Source: Clostridia bacterium (GTDB taxonomy: Bacteria; Bacillota; Clostridia; UMGS1883). From it: a stretch of DNA of 8,241 bases. The position numbers and the translations under genes are program-made. Each line of letters opens with the position of its first letter. The first letter of the stretch is position 1. Under the pieces are notes generated by a model. The model was not told where the DNA came from. It saw only the letters and a list, made by a program, of their open reading frames with translations, and made no database searches. Below are positions 1 through 6,429 of this stretch, one piece after another. The stretch is from contig JAFUJG010000363.1 in assembly GCA_017468215.1 (NCBI GenBank), positions 1 through 8,241 on the forward strand. Reading direction: 5' to 3'.

Positions 1-463
1 AATTGCAAAGGGTGTCAGCGTGGCAGGGGCAGTTAACAACGAGGAAAAGCCCAAGAGGGTTGAAACTGAAAAGAAAGAGGCTCCCAAGGTTGAAAAGAAA
101 CCCCAAAAGAGCAGTGCAGGCGAAAGCAATACTGCTGTTGAAAAAATAAAAGAAAAATGGCCCGAAATAATGAGCAAGATTGCGCTCGGCGGAGGGCTTA
201 ACCTTTATATGGCGTTGGAAAACAGCTCGCTCCGCAGCTTTGGTGACAAGGTGGCATTTGTGTTCCCCGACAATGTGGGAGGCGTGCTCCGTGACATGAT
301 AGAAGGCGGCTTGGGCGAAATAAAGGAAATTATTTTAGCCGAAACAGGGCTTGACGTGGAGCTTACCGTTAAGATGGAAAGTGCATTTGATACTAGCGGC
401 ACAACAAGTGCGGCAAATGACCCCTTTGATGAGATTGCCGGCCTACCGTGGGTTAATAATTAA
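1..463 (+). CDS. dnaX: DNA polymerase III subunit gamma/tau, C-terminal part (5' end outside window)
   Basis: The reading frame is open from the left edge (first full codon at 2) to the TAA at 461-463, so the visible GTG at 20 is internal and not a start. The visible part, about 153 residues, is a charged Lys/Glu/Pro-rich linker (to about residue 45 from the edge) followed by a compact alpha/beta domain containing EKIKEKWPEIM, LGGGLNLYMALENSS and ending FDEIAGLPWVNN. A flexible charged linker plus such a tail is typical of the C-terminal region of Firmicutes DnaX, the ATPase subunit of the clamp loader that loads the sliding clamp at replication forks. The ATPase domain is not in view. The strongest support is context: dnaX directly precedes ybaB and recR in most Firmicutes, exactly as here. 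The call rests on tail similarity plus synteny, since no catalytic motif is visible. Confidence 0.87.
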   Translation, partial: IAKGVSVAGAVNNEEKPKRVETEKKEAPKVEKKPQKSSAGESNTAVEKIKEKWPEIMSKIALGGGLNLYMALENSSLRSFGDKVAFVFPDNVGGVLRDMIEGGLGEIKEIILAETGLDVELTVKMESAFDTSGTTSAANDPFDEIAGLPWVNN

Positions 464-466
464 AAT

Positions 467-495
467 CGGACCGTCGAGGACGCCGGTCCCTACGA
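467..495 (-). repeat. GC-rich palindromic intergenic repeat, copy A
   Basis: This lies between dnaX and ybaB. GGACCG (468-473) pairs with CGGTCC (484-489) around a ten-base loop. Read on the minus strand from 494 to 467 it matches 17 of 28 positions, without gaps, with copy C at 6598-6625; both begin with GTAGGG and end in CCG. There is no T tract, so it is not an intrinsic terminator, and the operon probably reads through it. I recall similar short GC-rich intergenic elements from Clostridia, but cannot verify a family name. Confidence 0.5.
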
Positions 496-526
496 TATTA
501 TCAAATAAAGAAAGGATGTATAAATT

Positions 527-880
527 ATGGCAAGAGGCGGATTCCCCAGAGGTATGGGTGGAATGGGCGGCGGCAACATGCAGGGTATGCTCCGTCAGGC
601 ACAGAAAATGCAGGAGGAAATGCTTAAGGCACAGGAGGAGCTTGGTGAAAAGACCGTTGAAGCTTCTGTTGGCGGCGGTGTAGTAACTGTTATTGCAAAC
701 GGCAAAAAGGAGCTTGTTAGTGTTACCATAAAGCCCGAAGCAGTTGACCCCGATGATGTTGAAATGCTCCAGGACCTTATTGTTTCGGCAGTTAACGAGG
801 CTATGCGTAAGGCTGACGATATGGCTGCAAGCAGTATGAGCCGTATTACAGGCGGTATGAATATACCGGGATTATTTTAA
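527..880 (+). CDS. ybaB: YbaB/EbfC family nucleoid-associated protein
   Basis: This 117-residue protein matches the YbaB/EbfC family in length and pattern. A Gly/Met-rich start ([15 protein letters not shown]) is followed by an amphipathic helix ([27 protein letters not shown]), a strand region ([26 protein letters not shown]), then [24 protein letters not shown] and a Gly-rich end. Family members are small dimeric DNA-binding proteins that coat the nucleoid; their exact role is unsettled, although co-location with dnaX and recR suggests a link to replication or repair. The ATG at 527 has an AAAGGA Shine-Dalgarno at 511-516. The gene starts 63 bases after dnaX with no terminator between them, which suggests co-transcription. 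It is the YaaK equivalent of Bacillus subtilis. Confidence 0.95.
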   Translation: MARGGFPRGMGGMGGGNMQGMLRQAQKMQEEMLKAQEELGEKTVEASVGGGVVTVIANGKKELVSVTIKPEAVDPDDVEMLQDLIVSAVNEAMRKADDMAASSMSRITGGMNIPGLF

Positions 881-900
881 TCTGAGATTAAAACAATCCG

Positions 901-1116
901 ATGAAATACCTTCGGTATGAAATGGCTACGCCATGAAATAAAACCTACGGTTTCATGAAATGCACAAAGTGCATTATGGTAGATTTGCTTTGCAAATCTT
1001 TGATTTTTACATCTTAATGAACCGAAGGTTCATATCATGTCGACAGACATTTCATGCACAAGGTGCAATTAATGCAAGCATAGCTTGCAAATCATTGAAA
1101 ATTCCGGAGGAATTTT
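901..1116 (+). repeat. Array of about ten short hairpins between ybaB and recR
   Basis: This fills nearly all of the 238-base ybaB–recR gap. Stems (left/right, loop): 906-910/914-918 TTC; 922-926/930-934 TAC; 941-945/949-953 TAC; 960-965/969-974 AAA; 981-988/992-999 TTT; 1017-1023/1027-1033 GAA; 1037-1041/1046-1050 GACA; 1055-1059/1063-1067 AAG; 1073-1079/1083-1089 ATA; 1098-1105/1109-1116 GGA. All stems are perfect, 5 to 8 bp, and nine of ten loops are three bases. The word ATGAAAT recurs at 901, 917, 933 and 955, and its complement ATTTCAT at 1049. The stem sequences differ from one another, so the shared trait is shape plus linker rather than stem sequence. No hairpin has a following T tract, so these are not terminators. 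No function is known to me. Confidence 0.8.
1098..1116 (+). promoter_or_regulatory. recR ribosome binding site inside a stem-loop
   Basis: AAAATTCC (1098-1105) pairs perfectly with GGAATTTT (1109-1116) around a GGA loop. The Shine-Dalgarno GGAGG (1106-1110) occupies the loop and the first two bases of the right arm, eight bases before the recR ATG at 1119. It is the last member of the hairpin array upstream. The site is thus partly held in the stem, which could damp recR translation or present the GGA in an exposed loop; which of these applies is not decidable from sequence. Confidence 0.6.
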
Positions 1117-1118
1117 TT

Positions 1119-1709
1119 ATGTATCCAGAGGCTTTAAAATTATTAATAGAAGAATTTGAGCGTCTGCCCGGCATTGGTAAAAAAAGTGCTGTCAGGCTTG
1201 CTTTTCATGTGATGAACATGGAAAAAAGCAAGGCTGAAAGGTTTTCCAGAACGATTATCGAAGCCAGAGAAAGGGTGCATCTGTGCAGTATTTGCCAGAA
1301 CCTTACCGAGGACGATATTTGCCCTGTGTGTAAATCAGCAAAGAGAGACAGGCGAGTTATCTGCGTTGTGGAAGGCCCCAAAGACATTGTTGCCATGGAA
1401 AAAACCCACGAATACAATGGGCTTTATCACTGTCTGCATGGGGTGATTTCGCCTATGGATAACATAGGCCCCGAGGACATAAAGCTCCGTGAGCTTATGG
1501 CAAGGCTTACAGGTGAGTGTGAGGAGCTGATATTGGCAACTAACCTTACCGTGGAGGGCGAAGCTACCGCAATGTATATTGCACGATTGGTAAAGCCTAT
1601 GGGCATTAAAGCTACAAGGATTGCACACGGAATCCCTGTGGGCGGGGATATTGAGTTTGCAGACGAGGTTACCCTTGCACGTGCACTTGAGGGCCGCCGT
1701 GAGCTGTAG
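1119..1709 (+). CDS. recR: Recombination mediator protein RecR
   Basis: The product is 196 residues, the usual RecR length. An N-terminal helix-hairpin-helix motif (LPGIGKKSA, 16-24) is followed by a four-cysteine zinc site (C56-x2-C59, C68-x2-C71) and a Toprim domain beginning [17 protein letters not shown], which later holds [21 protein letters not shown] and ends near [24 protein letters not shown]. RecR works with RecO (and RecF) to load RecA on SSB-coated single-stranded DNA during gap repair. The ATG at 1119 is chosen because it has a GGAGG at 1106-1110 and gives the family's [22 protein letters not shown] start. The frame stays open upstream to an ATG at 960, but that stretch only translates the hairpin array. 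Place in operon: third after dnaX and ybaB, followed by a yaaL-like gene. Confidence 0.96.
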   Translation: MYPEALKLLIEEFERLPGIGKKSAVRLAFHVMNMEKSKAERFSRTIIEARERVHLCSICQNLTEDDICPVCKSAKRDRRVICVVEGPKDIVAMEKTHEYNGLYHCLHGVISPMDNIGPEDIKLRELMARLTGECEELILATNLTVEGEATAMYIARLVKPMGIKATRIAHGIPVGGDIEFADEVTLARALEGRREL

Positions 1710-1789
1710 AAAAATTTTAATATAGCGGAATAAATAAAGCTGCGGGAGAATATGATGTCATATACTTATAAATGGGATGTGATATTATT

Positions 1790-2044
1790 ATGAATCTCTC
1801 GGTTAAAAAAATTTTTGAAATGGTTACAGACATGTTTTCCAATTCACCCCAGGAAAATGACAGCGTTGCCCGCTTGCTTGAAAATGCAAAAAATGAGATA
1901 CGTGACATAAGGGCAAATATTGACATGGTAAATGACAGTGATGTGCTGGATATGTACATATACCGCCTTAAAGCGGCAGAGGCACAGTACAGGCAGCTGT
2001 TAAAAATGGCAAAGGAAAGCGGTAACCGTAAAAAGACAGGTTGA
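1790..2044 (+). CDS. DUF2508/YaaL-like small protein
   Basis: An 84-residue, strongly helical, charged protein with no signal peptide or membrane segment. The segment NENDSVARLLENAKNEIRD-like helix is followed by DMVNDSDVLDMYIYRLKAAEAQYRQLLKMAKE; the 'I/LD.Y.Y.LKAAEA.Y..LLK.A' pattern together with the position right after recR points to the DUF2508 family (Bacillus subtilis YaaL, also next to recR). Its function is unknown. I choose the ATG at 1790 over the in-frame ATG at 1772 because GGGATGTGAT (1774-1783), close to the ideal Shine-Dalgarno, sits six bases before it, whereas 1772 has none at a workable distance. It begins 80 bases after recR; its TGA is five bases before the chosen addA ATG, so translational coupling is likely. 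Confidence 0.72.
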   Translation: MNLSVKKIFEMVTDMFSNSPQENDSVARLLENAKNEIRDIRANIDMVNDSDVLDMYIYRLKAAEAQYRQLLKMAKESGNRKKTG

Positions 2045-2049
2045 GGAAA

Positions 2050-5000
2050 ATGGGATTTGAACCTACAATAGAGCAGAAAACGGCAATAGAAGCGCCGGTA
2101 TTGAATAATCTGGTTTCTGCTGCGGCAGGAAGCGGTAAAACAAAGGTTTTAAGTGAAAGAATAGTTAACAGAATTAAAAGCGGCGATACAGCTATCGACC
2201 GCTTACTTATTGTGACATTTACACGTGCTGCAGCTATGCAGATGCGTGATAGAATAGCCAAGGCTATTGAGGAGGAATACAAAAAAACAGGACTGCATTC
2301 GCTCAGAAGACAGATGTCGATGATTGCGGGGGCTGACATTTGTACAATCGACTCCTTTTGTATAGACCTTGTAAAAAGAAATTTTTTCAGGGCGGATATT
2401 CCGCCTGATTTTATTATTGCCGACTCTAACGAGATGAAAATCCTTCGTGAGGAGCTTTTGATTGAGGTTACCGAGGAAATGTACGCACATGACGACAAGA
2501 ACTTTATGCTTTTGTCCGAGGGTGTGGGCAATGCAAAAAATGACGACGATTTAAAAAAGATTATACTTAAGGCATATATGTTCACACGTGCCTTTGCCGA
2601 CGGCGACAAATGGCTTGACGATGCCCTTGCCTGCCATGAGGAAGGGTCGGAGGGAAATAACCGCCTTTACAAGCTTATTGAGGACGAGATTATAGACCGT
2701 ATAAACGAGCTAGGTATTATGATTGACAATTATGTCAAGGAAGCTGAGGCTGCGGGGATTGAGTCGTATATAGGTGTTGTTCTGGGCGAAAAGGAACGCT
2801 TTGACCGATACCTGCGGCACTGTACCCCCGAAAGCCTTGCTGAGGGGTTGGAGCAGTTTGCACTTTCGTCGTTTACTGGCGGAAAAAAGAAGAACGAGGA
2901 AGGTCTTGAAAGAGAAAAAAGCTATGTGAGAGCACTACATTCCGATGCGAAGGATTTGTACAAGGATATTAAAAGCCTTTACGATACATACCGCAGTGAA
3001 AAGGGGATTTCTTACCCCAAGCTTGAGGCACTTGTAAGGTGCGTAAAAAGGTTTGGGGAGCTTTATTGGGCAGAAAAGCTTTCCAGAAAGGTGCTGGAAT
3101 TTTCCGACTGCGAATATCTTGCTTATAAGATACTTGACACCTGTGACGAGGTTTGCAACGAGCTGCGTGACAAGTACGACGAAATTTATATTGACGAATA
3201 TCAGGACACAAATCCCTTGCAGGATGCACTTTTTACAAAGCTGTCAAGAAAGGACCGTGGCGAGCCCAACACCTTTATTGTAGGCGATGTAAAGCAGAGC
3301 ATATACCGTTTCCGTCACTCGGACCCCAGGGTTTTTGCCGAAAAGGCAAGAGCCTTTGGCAGCGAAACTGGCAGCTGTAAGATGATTTTGTCGAAAAACT
3401 TCCGTTCAAGACGAGAGGTTGTAGACAGTATAAACTGTGTTTTTAAAAAGATAATGCGTGAAGGCACTGCGCAGATTGAGTATAACGACGAGCATTATCT
3501 GAGGTTTGGTGCAACAGAGTATATCGAATACAACCAAAATAAATCCGAGCTGTATATCCTTCGTGATAAATACGACACCGCCGAGGACGAAATCATGGCA
3601 AGCGAGCAAAAAGAAACATTGATTGCCGTAAAACGCTTCAAACAGCTGATGGACGAGGGGTTTATGGTTTCTGACGGAAAGAAGATGCGCCCCTTAAGAT
3701 ACTCCGACATTGCGGTGCTTTCGTCAAAAATTAACAACAAAGCCGAGGCAATAATGAAAACCTTCGGCTTAATGGGAATACCTGTATATTGTGAGACGAG
3801 CCAGCACTTTTTTGATGTGCCCGAGGTGCAGACGGTGGTATCGGTTTTAAGATGTGTGGACAACCCCTTGTGCGACATACCCCTGGCATCTACCATGCGT
3901 TCGCCGATATTTTCCTTCAGCGAAAACGAGCTGATGGAAATCCGCACCGACGGAAGGAACAAGCCCTTTTATGAAAACGTGGTAAATACTGCAAAAAAAG
4001 CCACAAAAGTGGGCAGGCGTTGTAAGAGCTTCCTTAAAAAGCTGGATATATGGCGTGAGGTTGCACAGAGCGTAAACCTGGAGAGGTTTGTCACAAGGAT
4101 TATTGACGAAAGCGGATATTATTCCTTTGTGGGAGCCTTGCCCGGAGGCGAAATGAGGCAGGCTAACCTGAGACGGCTTATGAATCTGGCGGCAGACTTT
4201 GAAAAGAACAGGTTCAAGGGGCTTTACAGCTTTGTGCGATATATCGACAAAACAATCGAGGCTGAGGGCGAAATCGAGGCTGATGTATGCCGTAGTGAGG
4301 ACTCGGTTCTGGTGGCAAGTATTCATAAATCAAAGGGCTTGGAGTTCCCTGTGTGCATAGTAATTGGCTGCGGCTGGAGCTTTAATGATAAGGACTCACA
4401 CGATACTCTGATAATGAACCCCGAGTACGGCATGGCAATTGCCGAGCGTGAGGTTGGCAGGCGAATTAAGTTCAAAACAGCAGAGTACAGTGCTGTGTCT
4501 GCAACTATTGTAAGGGACAACCATGCAGAGCAGATGAGGCTTTTGTACGTTGCCATGACCCGTGCCAAGGAAAAGCTTATTATGATAGGCACAACAGCGA
4601 AATTTGATGAAAAGCTTAACGAAATTGAGATGGGATATCAAAGGGAAATAAGCGACTACAAAATACGAAGCATGAAAAACTATCTTGACTATTTGTGCTG
4701 CAGTATTGACAGCGAGCATTGGAATGTCTTCCCTGTTGCCGAACTGCCCGAAATTGAGGAAAAGAGCGAGTACGATGTAAAGGATGAAATTGAGCATCGC
4801 ATTATTGAGGAGGTAAGCTACCGCCTCAGCTACCTTTATCCCTATGACGGCGTGAGGAATATTCCCTCCAAGATGAGCGTAAGTGAGGTTAAAAAGCTCA
4901 GCACGGAAAGCGAGGATGCTCATAAATACTTTAGTAAGTCGCCTCAAAAAAGGGTGCCTAAGTTTATGGAGGAGAACGTAAAGCTTTCCGGTGCAGACCG

Positions 5001-5478
5001 AGGTACGGCGTACCACAGGGTTATGGAGCTTATTGATTTTAACGAGAAAAACGTACAGGGCGCTATTGAGGAATTTGTCAAAAAAGGATATATGAGCCAA
5101 AAGCAAGCCGAGTGCATTGAAATTGAAAAAATTGAAAGATTCCTTAATGGCAGTGTTGCACAAATGCTCAGAGGTGCAAAGCGTGTTATGCGTGAGGAGC
5201 CCTTTACCATAATGATAGATGCTTCGGATGTTTTTGAAAACGGCGAAAAGGAAAAAATCTGCATACAGGGCACTATTGACTGCCTTATTGAAACCCTTGA
5301 AGGTAAAATTGTCCTTTTAGACTATAAGACCGACACCTACAGCGAAAAAGAGGAAATGGTCAAGCGTTATAAAAAGCAGCTTGAGCTGTATGAGGTTGCC
5401 GTTTTCACAAGATTTGGACAGAAATGTGATAAAAAATGTCTTTACATGTTCCAAACGGGTGATATAATAGACATATAA
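2050..5478 (+). CDS. addA: AddA helicase-nuclease subunit (AddAB double-strand break resection)
   Basis: The product is 1142 residues, slightly shorter than the roughly 1200 common for AddA. It is a superfamily 1A helicase with a C-terminal RecB-type nuclease. Motifs counted from this ATG: Q motif EQKTAI 8-13, Walker A AAAGSGKT 24-31, DEYQD 382-386, GDVKQ 412-416, NFRS 450-453, HKSKGLEF 759-766, YVAMTRAKEKL 833-843. The nuclease has H989 in GTAYHRVME, D1077 in GTIDC, and D1091 and K1093 in DYKTD, so both activities look intact. With AddB it unwinds and resects broken DNA ends and loads RecA after Chi. A TTG at 2041, overlapping the previous stop as TTGA, is an alternative start three codons upstream; the ATG has GAGG at 2043-2046, although close. 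No addB flanks it here, unlike the usual addB–addA order. A PcrA/UvrD identity is excluded by the length and the nuclease. Confidence 0.93.
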   Translation: MGFEPTIEQKTAIEAPVLNNLVSAAAGSGKTKVLSERIVNRIKSGDTAIDRLLIVTFTRAAAMQMRDRIAKAIEEEYKKTGLHSLRRQMSMIAGADICTIDSFCIDLVKRNFFRADIPPDFIIADSNEMKILREELLIEVTEEMYAHDDKNFMLLSEGVGNAKNDDDLKKIILKAYMFTRAFADGDKWLDDALACHEEGSEGNNRLYKLIEDEIIDRINELGIMIDNYVKEAEAAGIESYIGVVLGEKERFDRYLRHCTPESLAEGLEQFALSSFTGGKKKNEEGLEREKSYVRALHSDAKDLYKDIKSLYDTYRSEKGISYPKLEALVRCVKRFGELYWAEKLSRKVLEFSDCEYLAYKILDTCDEVCNELRDKYDEIYIDEYQDTNPLQDALFTKLSRKDRGEPNTFIVGDVKQSIYRFRHSDPRVFAEKARAFGSETGSCKMILSKNFRSRREVVDSINCVFKKIMREGTAQIEYNDEHYLRFGATEYIEYNQNKSELYILRDKYDTAEDEIMASEQKETLIAVKRFKQLMDEGFMVSDGKKMRPLRYSDIAVLSSKINNKAEAIMKTFGLMGIPVYCETSQHFFDVPEVQTVVSVLRCVDNPLCDIPLASTMRSPIFSFSENELMEIRTDGRNKPFYENVVNTAKKATKVGRRCKSFLKKLDIWREVAQSVNLERFVTRIIDESGYYSFVGALPGGEMRQANLRRLMNLAADFEKNRFKGLYSFVRYIDKTIEAEGEIEADVCRSEDSVLVASIHKSKGLEFPVCIVIGCGWSFNDKDSHDTLIMNPEYGMAIAEREVGRRIKFKTAEYSAVSATIVRDNHAEQMRLLYVAMTRAKEKLIMIGTTAKFDEKLNEIEMGYQREISDYKIRSMKNYLDYLCCSIDSEHWNVFPVAELPEIEEKSEYDVKDEIEHRIIEEVSYRLSYLYPYDGVRNIPSKMSVSEVKKLSTESEDAHKYFSKSPQKRVPKFMEENVKLSGADRGTAYHRVMELIDFNEKNVQGAIEEFVKKGYMSQKQAECIEIEKIERFLNGSVAQMLRGAKRVMREEPFTIMIDASDVFENGEKEKICIQGTIDCLIETLEGKIVLLDYKTDTYSEKEEMVKRYKKQLELYEVAVFTRFGQKCDKKCLYMFQTGDIIDI
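5441..5468 (+). promoter_or_regulatory. Probable sigma-A promoter with extended -10, inside the 3' end of addA
   Basis: The -35 is TTTACA (5441-5446, one mismatch to TTGACA) and the -10 is TATAAT (5463-5468, perfect), separated by 16 bases. TG precedes the -10 with one base between, giving the TGnTATAAT extended form. Transcription would start near 5475, giving a leader of about 30 bases before the ATG at 5506, with AGGAGG at 5495-5500. It lies within the last codons of addA, so it would let the repeat protein be expressed separately from the repair operon. Confidence 0.65.
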
Positions 5479-5505
5479 GCTTTTTTGATTTCGTAGGAGG
5501 TCATC

Positions 5506-6165
5506 ATGAAGAAATTTAGTATAGTTTTAGCTTTTTTGTTAGGCTTTTTGGTGGTGTTTGCCGCATCGGGCCTTGTTACATTTAATGTTATAATGAAAAA
5601 GGACAAAGCAACCGAAACACCCACTGAAAGCGTATATACAGGCGGTGCAATCCTTCCTGAGGGTAACGATATTGAAACCGATACCCCTGTTACAAGGGTA
5701 ACGCCTGCACTTAATGTTGAGGATTCGATTGTTGTAAAAGGCGTTTACGGCGAGGATGTTAAGGAACCTGAAAATGTTTACGTAGCACCTGAGATAGACC
5801 TTAGTGCTATAGTTGACGAGCCTTTGGCAGATGCTCAACAAGGAAACGACGAGGAAGTAAAGAACGAGGAAAAGGCAGAAGAAACACCCAAATCAGAGGA
5901 AACACCTAAGACTGAGGAAAAGCCCAAGGCAGGGGAAACTCCTAAAGTAGAGGAGACACCTAAGGTTGAGGAAACTCCCAAAGTAGAAGAAACTCCCAAG
6001 GTGGAAGAAACTCCTAAAGTAGAAGAAACTCCTAAGGTTGAGGAATCTCCCAAGGTGGAAGAAACTCCTAAGGTTGAGGAATCTCCCAAAGTAGAGGAAT
6101 CACCCCAGGTTGAGGAAAAGCCTCAGCTTAACCCCAACGTACAGACAAGCGACAGCGGAATATAA
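5506..6165 (+). CDS. Membrane-anchored or secreted protein with Glu-Pro-Lys hexapeptide repeats
   Basis: I do not recognise a family for this 219-residue protein. Residues 1-4 (MKKF) precede a hydrophobic segment of about 25 residues (SIVLAFLLGFLVVFAASGLVTFNVI), then KKDK: a signal anchor or signal peptide, with no lipobox Cys. Residues about 34-115 are a Thr/Pro/acidic segment containing short hydrophobic stretches (SIVVKGVYGEDV, APEIDLSAIVDEPL). Residues 126-209 are fourteen units of the type ETPKVE, then a short tail ending in SDSGI. The repeat part should be extended, strongly acidic and disordered, suited to spanning the cell wall as a stalk. No LPxTG-type sorting signal is present. The ATG has AGGAGG at 5495-5500. 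It is 27 bases after addA but has its own probable promoter and a terminator, so a functional link to repair is doubtful. Confidence 0.85.
   Translation: MKKFSIVLAFLLGFLVVFAASGLVTFNVIMKKDKATETPTESVYTGGAILPEGNDIETDTPVTRVTPALNVEDSIVVKGVYGEDVKEPENVYVAPEIDLSAIVDEPLADAQQGNDEEVKNEEKAEETPKSEETPKTEEKPKAGETPKVEETPKVEETPKVEETPKVEETPKVEETPKVEESPKVEETPKVEESPKVEESPQVEEKPQLNPNVQTSDSGI
5881..6132 (+). repeat. Fourteen tandem 18-bp coding repeats
   Basis: Fourteen in-frame 18-base units each encode six residues, with consensus E-T-P-K-V-E. The first three (ETPKSE, ETPKTE, EKPKAG) and the last two (ESPQVE, EKPQLN) diverge; the middle ones are ETPKVE or ESPKVE. Codons vary between units (CCT/CCC, AAA/AAG, GTA/GTT/GTG, GAA/GAG), so copies are not identical in DNA. 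Units at 6025-6060 and 6061-6096 form a nearly identical 36-bp pair, suggesting a recent two-unit duplication. Confidence 0.92.
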
Positions 6166-6166
6166 T

Positions 6167-6206
6167 AAAAAAGGTACTATTGCGATAATGCGATAGTACC
6201 TTTTTT
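6167..6206 (+). terminator. Intrinsic terminator after the repeat protein gene
   Basis: A 17-bp stem pairs 6167-6183 with 6190-6206, including six A:T pairs at its base and one U·G in RNA, with loop GATAAT. The right arm ends in TTTTTT. It begins two bases after the stop codon. The A tract on the left means it could also act on transcripts from the other strand. Confidence 0.9.
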
Positions 6207-6223
6207 GTGTATGTCCTGCGATT

Positions 6224-6242
6224 TGTAGGAACCGGAGGTCCG
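6224..6242 (+). repeat. Possible shortened copy B of the GC-rich intergenic repeat
   Basis: TGTAGGAACCGGAGGTCCG resembles the two ends of copy A (read on the minus strand, GTAGGGACCGG and GGTCCG) with the middle missing. The match is short, so this may be a deletion remnant or chance. Confidence 0.3.
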
Positions 6243-6251
6243 TTAAAAAAC

Positions 6252-6320
6252 AAGAAAGTGTCTCCGACACTCCTTGGCAATAGTTGCAACTAAAGCTAAC
6301 AGAGGAGAAACCACTTTCTT
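6252..6320 (+). other. Layered 69-base imperfect palindrome, candidate structured RNA
   Basis: Nested pairing closes the whole segment: AAGAAAGTG (6252-6260) with CACTTTCTT (6312-6320), nine perfect pairs; TCTCC (6261-6265) with GGAGA (6304-6308), after a three-base bulge; TTGGC (6274-6278) with GCTAA (6295-6299), one U·G; then a symmetric AA/AA internal loop and the 12-base perfect palindrome TAGTTGCAACTA (6281-6292). A small hairpin, 6257-6262/6266-6271 with a three-base loop, would compete with the outer stem. The U·G pair is allowed only in a plus-strand RNA, a weak hint of orientation. There is no convincing coding frame or promoter. It could be a small RNA or a decayed mobile repeat. 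Confidence 0.45.
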
Positions 6321-6333
6321 ATGCCATGTGCGT

Positions 6334-6368
6334 TTTCCGAGTCTTGCGAGGAAATTCTCGCACGGAAA
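6334..6368. other. Interrupted stem-loop
   Basis: TTTCCG (6334-6339) pairs with CGGAAA (6363-6368), and TGCGAG (6345-6350) with CTCGCA (6357-6362), with a five-base bulge AGTCT on the left and loop GAAATT. It is the second structure in the run of hairpins between the plus-strand terminator and the tRNA. No T tract follows, and the role is unknown. Confidence 0.4.
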
Positions 6369-6383
6369 TAAAATCAAAATTTA

Positions 6384-6429
6384 TTTTTTATCTTATAGGA
6401 AATTGCGAAATTTCCTATAAGATAAAAAA
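6384..6429. repeat. Perfect 21-bp inverted repeat with four-base loop
   Basis: 6384-6404 is the exact reverse complement of 6409-6429 around GCGA. The arm runs from TTTTTT through ATCTTATAGG to AAATT. The T run is on the 5' arm and the A run on the 3' arm, the opposite of an intrinsic terminator, on either strand. Its right end overlaps the first five bases of the next hairpin's arm (6425-6429), so the two structures exclude each other at the base. Confidence 0.8.

Noticed and set aside
140..160. A-rich stretch in dnaX as a programmed frameshift site
   Set aside because: The run GAA AAA ATA AAA GAA AAA does not form a proper X-XXY-YYZ slippery heptamer in the zero frame, and the site would be expected further upstream.
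960..1118. A 53-codon N-terminal extension of recR starting at the ATG at 960
   Set aside because: It only translates the hairpin array; it has no ribosome site, is not part of RecR, and the ATG at 1119 has GGAGG and gives the normal RecR start and length.
1750..1763. Palindrome ATATGA-TG-TCATAT before the yaaL-like gene, a possible operator, with TATACT/TATAAA as possible -10 boxes
   Set aside because: It is short and AT-rich, and no acceptable -35 lies at the right distance; chance is a fair explanation.
4396..5163. 255-codon minus-strand open frame opposite addA
   Set aside because: It is antisense to the conserved AddA helicase and linker region, with no ribosome site or recognisable product; likewise the minus-strand frames at 1968-2609 and 3847-4326.
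5835..6089. Minus-strand frame rich in SSTLGV repeats
   Set aside because: It is the mirror of the 18-bp repeats of the plus-strand gene; in-frame repeats produce open frames on both strands.
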